Below are positions 1-5,494 of a stretch of 6,022 nt of DNA, piece by piece. Position numbers and translations under genes: made by a program. Source of the DNA: Acidobacteriaceae bacterium. GTDB taxonomy: Bacteria; Acidobacteriota; Terriglobia; Terriglobales; Acidobacteriaceae. The notes below the pieces were generated by a model, which had not been told where the DNA came from, ran no database searches, and saw only the letters and a list, made by a program, of their open reading frames with translations. Each line of letters starts with the position of its first letter. Within the stretch, counting starts at the first letter, position 1. The stretch spans positions 1 to 6,022 of the forward strand of contig PLBX01000072.1 in assembly GCA_003135495.1 (NCBI GenBank), in the 5' to 3' direction.

Positions 1-107
1 ATCATTGAGACATTGAATCATTGGCCCCTCCAAGGCGGAATGACAACCGGAAGGGCTTGCATTGATTCAATCACTCAATCACTCAATGCTTCATTGTCTC
101 AATGATT
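1..107. repeat. Inverted repeat with 8-nt periodic arms at the pyrE 3' end
   Basis: Bases 1-23 and 84-106 are inverted copies of each other (21 of 23 positions match). Bases 60-107 read as six consecutive 8-nt units fitting CAWTSHYT. The left arm, read on the other strand, gives three more units in the same phase. About 36 bases of non-repetitive sequence lie between the arrays (24-59). The left array starts at base 1, so the element probably continues outside the window. The right arm contains the pyrE stop codon (99-101), so the repeat supplies the last codons or lies directly against them. A transcript leaving pyrE could fold here, but there is no T-run as in an intrinsic terminator. The repeat structure is seen directly; any function is unknown. 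Confidence 0.85.
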
Positions 108-665
108 TCTTGCCAAGTGTTCCTGGCGCACGTCGTTCGCAGTGAAGATGGACACGAACGGCGCCGTCCCCGCCGCCTTCTCCACATTCGGACGTCCCTT
201 GGCCTCTTCGCGCTCCACCAGGCACATCACGCCGGCAACTTCGAATCCGAACTCGCGGGCCGCTTCAATCGCCTGCACTGTGGATGCCCCGGTGGTGCAA
301 ACATCGTCCACAATCACGACGCGCGCGCCCTTTTCGCGGAAGCCTTCAATGCGCTGCCCGGTGCCGTGCTGCTTCTCGGCCTTGCGAACCAGAAAGCCGT
401 CCAACTCGCCGCTCACCACCGACACCGCAACCACAATCGGATCTGCTCCCATGGTGAGTCCGCCGATGGCTTCGGGCTCCCAACTTTGCTCGCGGATGGC
501 CTCTAGAAATACTTCACCGGTCAGTTGCGCCCCGCGGGCATCGAGTGTGGTGGTGCGGCAATCGATGTAGTAGTCACTGCTGGCGCCAGAAGAAAGTTTG
601 AAATCTCCAAGTCGAAATGATTGCCGCGCCAGGATTTTTAAGAGCTCTTGTCGTGCTAAGGACAT
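99..665 (-). CDS. pyrE: Orotate phosphoribosyltransferase
   Basis: This 188-residue cytosolic enzyme makes orotidine 5'-monophosphate and pyrophosphate from orotate and PRPP, the fifth step of de novo UMP synthesis. The N-terminal substrate region FKLSSGASSDYYID (22-35) is typical. A GGLTMGADPI segment (68-77) follows, then the catalytic-loop basic residues K95, K98 and H100 in RKAEKQHGTG, and the PRPP-binding motif VVIVDDVCTTGAS (116-128). The length is normal for the family (about 180-215) and no key residue is missing. The ATG at 663-665 gives the expected N-terminus, but no good Shine-Dalgarno precedes it. The gene is third in a minus-strand series after uvrA and the CPBP protease gene, 104 bases downstream of the latter. 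A long perfect inverted repeat lies in that gap and ends 23 bases before the start. Its last codons and stop lie in or next to a second inverted repeat. Confidence 0.95.
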   Translation of the reverse strand: MSLARQELLKILARQSFRLGDFKLSSGASSDYYIDCRTTTLDARGAQLTGEVFLEAIREQSWEPEAIGGLTMGADPIVVAVSVVSGELDGFLVRKAEKQHGTGQRIEGFREKGARVVIVDDVCTTGASTVQAIEAAREFGFEVAGVMCLVEREEAKGRPNVEKAAGTAPFVSIFTANDVRQEHLARNH

Positions 666-688
666 GAATTTCTAAGATAGCAGAATAG

Positions 689-765
689 CAGCTCTCAGCT
701 TTCAGTTGTCAGCTATCAGTTAAACCGGCTTTTACTGATAGCTGACAACTGAAAGCTGAGAGCTG
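689..765. repeat. Perfect 32-bp inverted repeat with 7-nt periodic arms
   Basis: Arms 689-720 and 734-765 are exact reverse complements, separated by a 13-base spacer (721-733). The left arm is made of 7-nt units fitting CAGYTNT (starting at 689, 696, 703, 710 and 717), so the element is both a palindrome and a degenerate tandem array. It nearly fills the 104-base gap between the CPBP gene and pyrE. RNA from either strand would form a very stable hairpin. On the minus strand the sequence after the hairpin is not a U-run, so a classical intrinsic terminator is unlikely. It could protect mRNA ends, attenuate read-through into pyrE, or be a dispersed palindromic element. From memory, CAGCT-rich repeats of this kind are frequent between genes in Acidobacteriota; I could not check this. 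Confidence 0.92.
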
Positions 766-769
766 GAAT

Positions 770-1666
770 TCATTGATTCAGTTTTTCCAGATGTCGAAAT
801 CCGTCGGTGGCGACGAACATAGCTAGGGTCAGTGTGCCGTTGTAGGCCATGTGTATTACCACTCCCGCCGCTACCGAGTTTGTTTTCGCTCTTACCACGG
901 TTATGACCATGCCCACTAAGAAGATCACTAACACCGGTCCCCAGGAAAACATTAGCTGCGCGCCATGCAGCAGCGCGAAACCTAGCGCCGTCAAAAATAT
1001 GGCGATTGGCATTCCTATGCTTCGCGCCAGCACTGGATAAAGGAAACCTCGGAAAAATAGTTCCTCCATCAGCGGAGCCAGCGTGATGCTGAGAATTCCT
1101 AGCGCCCAGGCTTCGGCGGGAGTTTGAAAGAAACTATCGATAGGCAGCTCTTTGGGAATGGGCAAGAAATGAGCTAGCGCTTGCAGGGCCAGCGATAGTA
1201 CGAATCCGCTTAGCACGTACACGAGCACGTTCGACGGCCAGTTCCAGTGGAGGGCGGCGAGAAAATCTGGGCGGCGTCGCTCCCGGGTGACTAGCACGTA
1301 CATGTAGGAGAGAACTAAAAGATACGCGAGTGATTGTCCGGCAACCATCACCAGCGGGACGCGGGCTAAGTCTCCTAAAGTGCGATGTGGAGAAAGAATC
1401 GCCCGTGCCGCTAGCAAGACGGTGAAGACTCCTACGAAGAGGGCGACGATGGTGAGGCAGATAAGGCGAGCTACGTCCCACCCGTTCCATGCCGGGTCGG
1501 GCAGCGCTACTACTGAAACTTCTGGGAGTGCGGGGATTGAGATCTGCGCCGAGTTTTGCTCGGCTTGGATCCAGTATGGGGACGGGCGACCTCGCCCGTC
1601 CGCTAGATCGGCATCGCGATCTGCGCCGCGACCGGGATCGGACAAATCGTCTGGCGGAAGGCTCAT
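770..1666 (-). CDS. CPBP family intramembrane metalloprotease (CAAX protease / Abi type)
   Basis: This 298-residue polytopic membrane protein belongs to the CPBP (CAAX protease and bacteriocin-processing) family, glutamate-dependent intramembrane proteases related to Rce1. The family motifs are complete: EELFFRG (201-207) with the catalytic Glu pair, FALLH (230-234) and HxxxN as HMAYN (272-276). Hydrophobic segments lie near 66-90, 102-126, 146-167, 185-200, 214-233, 243-260 and 265-285. Residues 1-60 are a soluble Asp/Arg/Gly/Pro-rich leader of unknown role. The reading frame stays open up to 1891 inside uvrA. I chose the ATG at 1664-1666 because it overlaps the uvrA stop as ATGA and has GAGG seven bases upstream (1674-1677). 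The substrate cannot be told from sequence; family members process prenylated proteins or peptides or act in bacteriocin immunity. The gene is expected to be translated by coupling to uvrA. Confidence 0.9.
   Translation of the reverse strand: MSLPPDDLSDPGRGADRDADLADGRGRPSPYWIQAEQNSAQISIPALPEVSVVALPDPAWNGWDVARLICLTIVALFVGVFTVLLAARAILSPHRTLGDLARVPLVMVAGQSLAYLLVLSYMYVLVTRERRRPDFLAALHWNWPSNVLVYVLSGFVLSLALQALAHFLPIPKELPIDSFFQTPAEAWALGILSITLAPLMEELFFRGFLYPVLARSIGMPIAIFLTALGFALLHGAQLMFSWGPVLVIFLVGMVITVVRAKTNSVAAGVVIHMAYNGTLTLAMFVATDGFRHLEKLNQ
1580..1625. repeat. Two adjacent GC-rich hairpins inside the CPBP coding region
   Basis: Bases 1580-1588 and 1593-1601 form a perfect 9-bp palindrome around a 4-base loop (GGACGGGCG / CGCCCGTCC). 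Immediately next to it, 1605-1610 and 1617-1622 pair perfectly (AGATCG / CGATCT), and three more pairs form beyond a one-base bulge (1601-1603 with 1623-1625). The segment encodes residues 14-29 of the CPBP protein, within its non-conserved soluble leader. From memory, similar GACGGGCG palindromes recur in acidobacterial genomes, so this may be a palindromic element read in frame. The pairing is seen directly; the mobile origin is inference. Confidence 0.6.
1663..1666 (-). other. ATGA stop/start overlap joining uvrA and the CPBP gene
   Basis: On the minus strand the four bases read ATGA: TGA ends uvrA (1665 to 1663) and ATG starts the protease gene (1666 to 1664). GAGG at 1674-1677, inside the last uvrA codons, is correctly spaced for re-initiation. 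This arrangement is the usual signature of translational coupling in an operon and fixes the protease start. Confidence 0.9.
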
Positions 1667-4542
1667 GCGAGCGCCTCGGCTGCGGGCATTGGCCGGCTTT
1701 TTTCCGCGCCGTTTTTGGATGTGCCCTTTGCTGAGCCATTCTTCGCCGCGTTCTTTGATGACCCGTTGAAATATTCGACTAGCGCCTGGCCTGTGTAGGA
1801 TTTCTTTACTCTCGAAACTTGTTCCGGGGTGCCCTGGGCGATGATGCGGCCGCCTTCTTCTCCCCCTTCGGGGCCGAGATCGAGGATCCAATCGGCATTA
1901 CGAATCACATCGAGATTGTGCTCGATAATAATGACCGTGTTTCCTAAATCGGTTAGACGATGCAGCACGTCCAGCAATTTGCGTACGTCGTCAAAGTGTA
2001 AGCCGGTGGTTGGCTCGTCTAACAGGTAAAGAGTTTTTCCGGTTTGGCGTTTGCTCAATTCGCGGGCCAGTTTGATGCGCTGCGCTTCTCCGCCGGAGAG
2101 AGTCACCGCAGATTGGCCGAGATGAATGTATCCCAGGCCGACGTCAACCAAAGTTTGCAGCTTTTGTTTTACCTGCGGAATATTTTCGAGAATCTGCAAA
2201 ACATCTGACACCGGAGTCTCTAACAAGTCGGCAATCGAATAACCGTTGTAGCACACGGACAAAGTTTCATGGTTGTAGCGGCGGCCTCCGCAGACTTCGC
2301 ATTGTACGTACACGTCGGGGAGAAAATTCATTTCGATGCGGCGCTGGCCCCCTCCCAGGCAAGCTTCGCAGCGTCCGCCGGAAACGTTGAAGGAGAAGCG
2401 TCCGGGCTTGTAGCCGCGCTCGCGCGATTCCGGAAGCATGGCGTAGAGATCGCGCACGGCTGCGAAGATTCCGGTATAGGTCGCTGGGTTGGAGCGCGGC
2501 GTGCGGCCGATGGGCGATTGATCGATGCGAATCACCTTGTCGATCAGTTCGGCTCCGACGATGGCTTTGTGTGCTCCGGGTTCTTCGCGCGAACGATAAA
2601 GCTGCTTGGCCAGCGAGCGGTAGAGGATGTCATTGACGAGAGTTGATTTGCCGGACCCGGAGACGCCAGTGACAACTGTCATTACCCCTAGAGGAAATGT
2701 GACGTCGAGATTTTTTAGATTATTTTCGCGCGCCCCGAGAATCGATATCGATTTCCCGTTTGGACTTCGTCGTTCGGGCAGCATGGCGATCTGCTGGCGT
2801 CCGGAAATATAAGCGCCCGTGAGAGACGCGGGCGACGCCATGATTTCTGCTGGCGTGCCGCTCGCCACCAGTTCGCCACCGTGACGTCCGGCACCCGGGC
2901 CAAGGTCGATGACATAGTCGGCGCGGCGGATAGTTTCTTCATCGTGCTCGACTACTAAGACGGTATTGCCGAGATCGCGCAAATTTTCGAGTGCTGCTAA
3001 AAGGCGCCCGTTGTCGCGATGGTGGAGTCCGATAGATGGTTCGTCGAGCACATACAAAACGCCGCGCAGTTTCGATCCAATTTGCGTCGCCAGCCTTATG
3101 CGCTGCCCTTCGCCGCCGGACAGCGTGGCGGCGGAGCGGCCGAGCGACAGGTAGCCAAGTCCGACATCGTAGAGGAATTGCAGGCGCTCGGTGATTTCGT
3201 GAAGGATCCGTGCGGCGATGGTCAGTTCCCTTCCTGCAAGTTTAATTTTTTTCGCGGCTTCGAGGGCGCGGGAAATTGGCAAGCTGGTGAAATCGGCGAT
3301 CGACATGCCGTTCACTTTCACAGCCAAACTCTCAGGGCGCAGACGCTTGCCGTGACAGACTGAACACTCGGTGGCCGACATGAAATCCATCAGGTATTCG
3401 CGATAAGTATCGGAAGTCGACGACTCGAGATTTTGCCGCAGATAGCCGAGAATTCCCATGAATCCAGTTTTGCCGCCGCGCTGCGCTTCTCCGTTCAGCA
3501 GCAGATTCTGAATCTTGTCGGGAAATTTTTCGAACGGAGTTGCCAGGTCGATACCGTACGCCTGCGCCACCAACTTCAAACTGTGAATCAGATTTTGCGA
3601 TGCCGATCCTGGCCCGAGGCCGCCGTCAAGCAGCGGCTTTGACCAATCTACAATTACTTTTCCCGGATCAAGATCATAGCGGCTCCCCAGCCCGTGGCAT
3701 TCGGGGCAAGCTCCATATGAGCTGTTAAACGAAAACGATCGCGGCTCAAGTTGCGGAACGCTGATACCGCAATCAGGACAGGCTAAACGCGAGGAGTAGA
3801 GGGTTTCTTCTCCGTTAACTACAGACACCAGAACTAGCCCTCCGCCCAATTTCATCGCGAGCGCGACCGACTGCTCCAGGCGAGTTTCGATTCCGGGCTT
3901 CACCAGCAAACGATCGATGACGACTTCGATGGTGTGATTCTTGCGCTTGTCGAGGCGCGGCGGATCGTCAAGCGGGCAAAGGTCGCCGTCGATGCGCGCG
4001 CGCACAAAGCCGTCGCGCGCAAGTTTCTCCAGCTCCTGGCGGTACTCGCCCTTCCTGCCGCGCACGATGGGCGCGAGGATCATCACGCGGTCGTCGGTCT
4101 TGGCCAGTTCGCCGTGCAGGATCGAGCGCACGATCTGGTCCGTGGACTGGCGCGAGATGGGCTTGTCGCATTTCGGGCAGTGCGGTGTGCCAATCGAGCT
4201 GTAGACCACGCGCAGATAATCGTAGATTTCAGTGATCGTCCCAACCGTCGAGCGCGGCGATCGCGTGGTCGTCTTCTGTTCAATGGCGATTGCCGGAGAG
4301 AGACCTTCGATCGAGTCCACTTCCGGCCGCTCCATCTGGTCGAGGAATTGCCGCGCGTAGGCCGAAAGCGATTCGACGTACCGGCGCTGGCCCTCGGCGT
4401 AAATCGTGTCAAAGGCGAGCGACGATTTGCCCGAGCCGGAAAGCCCGGTGATGACGGTCAGCGTGTTGCGTGGGATTTCCAGGCTGATGTTCTTGAGGTT
4501 ATGCTGGCGCGCGCCTCGGATCGCTATTTTCGTCAGGCCCAT
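1663..4542 (-). CDS. uvrA: Excinuclease ABC subunit A
   Basis: UvrA is the damage-recognition ATPase of nucleotide excision repair. It dimerises, scans DNA and loads UvrB, after which UvrC cuts. The 959 residues carry both ABC modules: Walker [10 protein letters not shown] (33-41), signature LSGGEGQR (474-481) and Walker B with [10 protein letters not shown] (498-507); then Walker [10 protein letters not shown] (626-634), signature LSGGEAQR (815-822) and [10 protein letters not shown] (840-849). Zinc-binding pairs are C255/C258 with C279/C282 and C725/C728 with C748/C751. CxxC pairs at 122/125 and 393/396 are also present. The region between Walker A and the first zinc module is full length, so the UvrB-interaction domain is there and this is classical UvrA, not UvrA2. 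Residues 926-959 are a low-complexity Lys/Asn/Ser/Gly tail. The ATG at 4540-4542 gives the family-typical N-terminus [18 protein letters not shown] but lacks a clear ribosome site; an in-frame GTG at 4576-4578 would add 12 residues. Confidence 0.97.
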   Translation of the reverse strand: MGLTKIAIRGARQHNLKNISLEIPRNTLTVITGLSGSGKSSLAFDTIYAEGQRRYVESLSAYARQFLDQMERPEVDSIEGLSPAIAIEQKTTTRSPRSTVGTITEIYDYLRVVYSSIGTPHCPKCDKPISRQSTDQIVRSILHGELAKTDDRVMILAPIVRGRKGEYRQELEKLARDGFVRARIDGDLCPLDDPPRLDKRKNHTIEVVIDRLLVKPGIETRLEQSVALAMKLGGGLVLVSVVNGEETLYSSRLACPDCGISVPQLEPRSFSFNSSYGACPECHGLGSRYDLDPGKVIVDWSKPLLDGGLGPGSASQNLIHSLKLVAQAYGIDLATPFEKFPDKIQNLLLNGEAQRGGKTGFMGILGYLRQNLESSTSDTYREYLMDFMSATECSVCHGKRLRPESLAVKVNGMSIADFTSLPISRALEAAKKIKLAGRELTIAARILHEITERLQFLYDVGLGYLSLGRSAATLSGGEGQRIRLATQIGSKLRGVLYVLDEPSIGLHHRDNGRLLAALENLRDLGNTVLVVEHDEETIRRADYVIDLGPGAGRHGGELVASGTPAEIMASPASLTGAYISGRQQIAMLPERRSPNGKSISILGARENNLKNLDVTFPLGVMTVVTGVSGSGKSTLVNDILYRSLAKQLYRSREEPGAHKAIVGAELIDKVIRIDQSPIGRTPRSNPATYTGIFAAVRDLYAMLPESRERGYKPGRFSFNVSGGRCEACLGGGQRRIEMNFLPDVYVQCEVCGGRRYNHETLSVCYNGYSIADLLETPVSDVLQILENIPQVKQKLQTLVDVGLGYIHLGQSAVTLSGGEAQRIKLARELSKRQTGKTLYLLDEPTTGLHFDDVRKLLDVLHRLTDLGNTVIIIEHNLDVIRNADWILDLGPEGGEEGGRIIAQGTPEQVSRVKKSYTGQALVEYFNGSSKNAAKNGSAKGTSKNGAEKSRPMPAAEALA

Positions 4543-4581
4543 ATTGCGAAGACCGCCCCCACTGCCGGCCCAGCACACGGC

Positions 4582-4596
4582 GGGTAAAATACACCC
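4582..4596. promoter_or_regulatory. 15-bp imperfect palindrome, copy 1 (GGGTAAAATnnACCC)
   Basis: GGGT and ACCC flank AAAATAC just upstream of uvrA. A 13/15 identical copy lies at 5083-5097, upstream of the zinc-ribbon gene. On the minus strand the segment contains TATTTT (4591 to 4586), which could serve as a -10 element placing transcription start at or near the GTG at 4578. A repressor or activator site is an alternative. The sequence match is direct; the role is inferred. Confidence 0.35.
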
Positions 4597-4609
4597 ATCG
4601 TAACCTCAC

Positions 4610-4639
4610 AACGTAGCAGGCCTGGGCAGGGGGAGTCAA
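4610..4639 (-). promoter_or_regulatory. Candidate sigma-70-like promoter for uvrA
   Basis: On the minus strand TTGACT (4639 to 4634, five of six matches to the -35 consensus) is followed after 18 bases by TACGTT (4615 to 4610, a poor -10 with three of six matches). It would start transcription about 60 bases before the uvrA ATG. The -10 is weak, and TATTTT at 4591-4586 is a competing -10 with no good -35. I saw no clear LexA-type operator. Confidence 0.3.
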
Positions 4640-4755
4640 TCATACCTTTGCAGTTTTCAAATCATTTAGGGTTAGGTTCAGTCTGCCGAGTTCCATTTTG
4701 GGAATAATAAGGAAGCCACGCGGGCTGAATCGGTTGCGGAAAAAGTCCGCCAGAC

Positions 4756-4856
4756 CTTTCGTTATTCCGAACCAAATGAGGGATCTCCCTATTTTCGCAG
4801 GTGCGACCCCAGCTGCGGGTGCCCCATCTTTCGCGTCTTTTGCCAAGGGTGGGTCC
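4756..4856. repeat. Degenerate dispersed-repeat-like segment
   Basis: The stretch around 4759-4790 (CGTTATTCCGAACC followed by AATGAGGGATCTCCCT) resembles a widespread bacterial intergenic repeat of the type GTCATTCCGAGC...GAGGAATCTC, recalled from memory. It is followed by a GTGCCCCATC...AAGGGTGGG segment (4820-4853), whose ends form a hairpin when G-U pairs are allowed, and preceded by another small palindrome (4806-4820). Both modules are, again from memory, common filler in acidobacterial genomes and the source of many spurious predicted proteins. Copy number cannot be established from one window. Confidence 0.45.
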
Positions 4857-5008
4857 ATTCGTTCTGCTGGGCTTAAAGCAAATGGATATCTCGTCTATTT
4901 CATTCGTCGCAAAGGACTTACGGCTACATTGGATCGAATAGGCCATTGGTCCTAGCAGTTTGCCACAGCGTCCGATCATGCCACACGGAGTGTAAAATAG
5001 TCGCAAAG

Positions 5009-5024
5009 TACTGTAAATACTGTA
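5009..5024. promoter_or_regulatory. Direct repeat TACTGTA x2 in an AT-rich patch
   Basis: TACTGTA occurs at 5009-5015 and again at 5018-5024, a 9-base period, followed at 5027-5030 by a partial inverted echo (AACAG). The surrounding 70 bases (4991-5060) are 27% GC against a GC-rich background and contain TAAAAT (4993-4998), TTTAAT (5034-5039) and GATAAT (5051-5056) as possible -10 elements, none with a well-placed -35. This is the most promoter-like patch upstream of the plus-strand genes. The spacing does not fit the enterobacterial LexA box (CTGT-N8-ACAG). Confidence 0.3.
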
Positions 5025-5082
5025 GATAACAGATTTAATAGACAGCGTTTGATAATTAAAACGGCCTCGCAAACAGCATGTT

Positions 5083-5120
5083 GGGTAAAATCTACCCCAG
5101 TACTCGGGTACCCTTAGATT
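5083..5120 (+). promoter_or_regulatory. Overlapping alternative hairpins, including palindrome copy 2
   Basis: GGGTA (5083-5087) can pair with TACCC (5093-5097). That same TACCC can instead pair with GGGTA (5106-5110), while AATCT (5089-5093) can pair with AGATT (5116-5120). The three pairings compete for shared bases. Position 5083-5097 is the second copy of the GGGTAAAATnnACCC palindrome, and 5106-5113 is the perfect palindrome GGGTACCC. Such switching stems suit a leader RNA, but no known riboswitch class was recognised and the pairings are short. Confidence 0.3.
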
Positions 5121-5122
5121 GT

Positions 5123-5147
5123 GGCTATCCTCCTATCGCCAATAGCC
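5123..5147 (+). promoter_or_regulatory. Hairpin exposing an anti-Shine-Dalgarno loop
   Basis: GGCTAT (5123-5128) and ATAGCC (5142-5147) form a perfect 6-bp stem. The 13-base loop begins with CCTCCTA (5129-5135), the exact complement of TAGGAGG (5193-5199), the ribosome-binding site of the zinc-ribbon gene. In an mRNA covering both, loop and ribosome site could pair over 57 bases and block translation. The complementarity is seen directly; the regulatory role is inference and assumes transcription starts upstream of 5123. Confidence 0.35.
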
Positions 5148-5193
5148 CGTTCCTGCCCCAGACTATACCCATACAAACATTTGAATCTGACTT

Positions 5194-5199
5194 AGGAGG
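5194..5199 (+). promoter_or_regulatory. Consensus ribosome-binding site AGGAGG of the zinc-ribbon gene
   Basis: AGGAGG lies eight bases before the ATG at 5208. It is the strongest Shine-Dalgarno in the window and is the main reason for calling such a short gene real and for choosing its start. Confidence 0.85.
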
Positions 5200-5207
5200 C
5201 GTAGGTT

Positions 5208-5378
5208 ATGAAGCAGTGGTGGTGCGCGGAATGCCAGGAGCAAGTCGAGCTGAGCAAACACGGCCGGTGTGAAATCTGCGAATCGGAAGCCGTGGATTTG
5301 CTCTACGAAGAGGATGAGCTAAATCTTTCGGTAGCAATAACTCCCGCGGATTTTAACACAGCTTCATCTTGTGCCTGA
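5208..5378 (+). CDS. Small zinc-ribbon protein, 56 residues, function unknown
   Basis: The predicted 56-residue protein starts MKQWWCAEC and carries two CxxC knuckles, C6/C9 and C21/C24, spaced by 11 residues: a minimal zinc-ribbon that should bind one zinc ion. A strongly acidic stretch follows (25-38, ESEAVDLLYEEDEL), then a polar tail ending in a further Cys (C55). There is no signal peptide or membrane segment, so it should be cytoplasmic. Zinc-ribbons this small commonly act as nucleic-acid or protein-binding modules, but no specific family was recognised. Support comes from the perfect AGGAGG at the right distance and the paired cysteines. Its stop lies 124 bases before the start of the RlpA-like gene on the same strand, so the two may share a transcript. 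A leader hairpin upstream may occlude its ribosome site. Confidence 0.75.
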   Translation: MKQWWCAECQEQVELSKHGRCEICESEAVDLLYEEDELNLSVAITPADFNTASSCA

Positions 5379-5486
5379 GATGGTGAATATGACGATTAGA
5401 TTGAGGTTCCGCATGTCCAACTTAGGCAAGGGAGGCTTGGTTAAAAGAACGGGACGGTCCGGGGGAAATACGCAAAAGGGCCATCG

Positions 5487-5494
5487 AAAAGGAG
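5487..5494 (+). promoter_or_regulatory. Ribosome-binding site of the RlpA-like gene
   Basis: AAAAGGAG ends eight bases before the ATG at 5503. This favours that start over an in-frame ATG at 5380, which would add 41 residues with no comparable ribosome site and would bury the signal peptide. Confidence 0.75.

Larger units (their letters stand above)
4543..5207. other. Divergent intergenic region between uvrA and the zinc-ribbon gene
   Basis: These 665 bases separate two outward-facing genes and must hold both promoters. I see no convincing gene. Open frames on either strand (for example 4662-5072 minus and 4698-4955 plus) lack ribosome sites and have residue composition unlike a folded protein. 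Contents from left to right: the uvrA leader and promoter area (4543-4660), a degenerate dispersed-repeat-like segment (about 4756-4856), an AT-rich patch at 27% GC (4991-5060), and a run of small competing hairpins (5083-5147) ahead of a strong ribosome site. No tRNA, CRISPR or intrinsic terminator was recognised. Confidence 0.7.

Noticed and set aside
60..107. CRISPR-like array
   Set aside because: The units are 8 nt, contiguous and degenerate, with no spacers of normal size.
689..765. Rho-independent terminator of the uvrA-CPBP operon
   Set aside because: The stem is very long and is not followed by a U-run on the minus strand, so it does not fit the intrinsic terminator model, though it may still affect transcript ends.
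1667..1891. N-terminal extension of the CPBP protein by 75 residues
   Set aside because: It would lie wholly within uvrA coding sequence in another frame and is Arg/Gly/Pro-rich; the ATGA overlap with its GAGG gives a better start.
3934..4587. Open frame of 217 codons on the plus strand opposite uvrA
   Set aside because: Antisense shadow of a highly conserved uvrA region with GC-rich codons.
4698..4955. Open frame of 85 codons on the plus strand
   Set aside because: It translates the same repeat-like segment (VIPNQMRDLP text) and lacks a ribosome site.
5011..5030. LexA/SOS box
   Set aside because: CTGT and ACAG occur but with spacings of 5 or 14 bases rather than 8, and they lie on the side away from uvrA.
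4662..5072. Open frame of 136 codons on the minus strand upstream of uvrA
   Set aside because: No ribosome site, no recognisable domain, and it runs through the dispersed-repeat-like segment; the composition is that of translated non-coding DNA.
5083..5147. Known riboswitch such as cyclic-di-GMP (GEMM)
   Set aside because: None of the conserved core segments of the classes I can recall is present; only short generic stems are seen.
5078..5272. Open frame of 64 codons on the plus strand overlapping the zinc-ribbon gene
   Set aside because: No Shine-Dalgarno before its ATG, and it overlaps in another frame a gene with an ideal ribosome site and paired cysteines.
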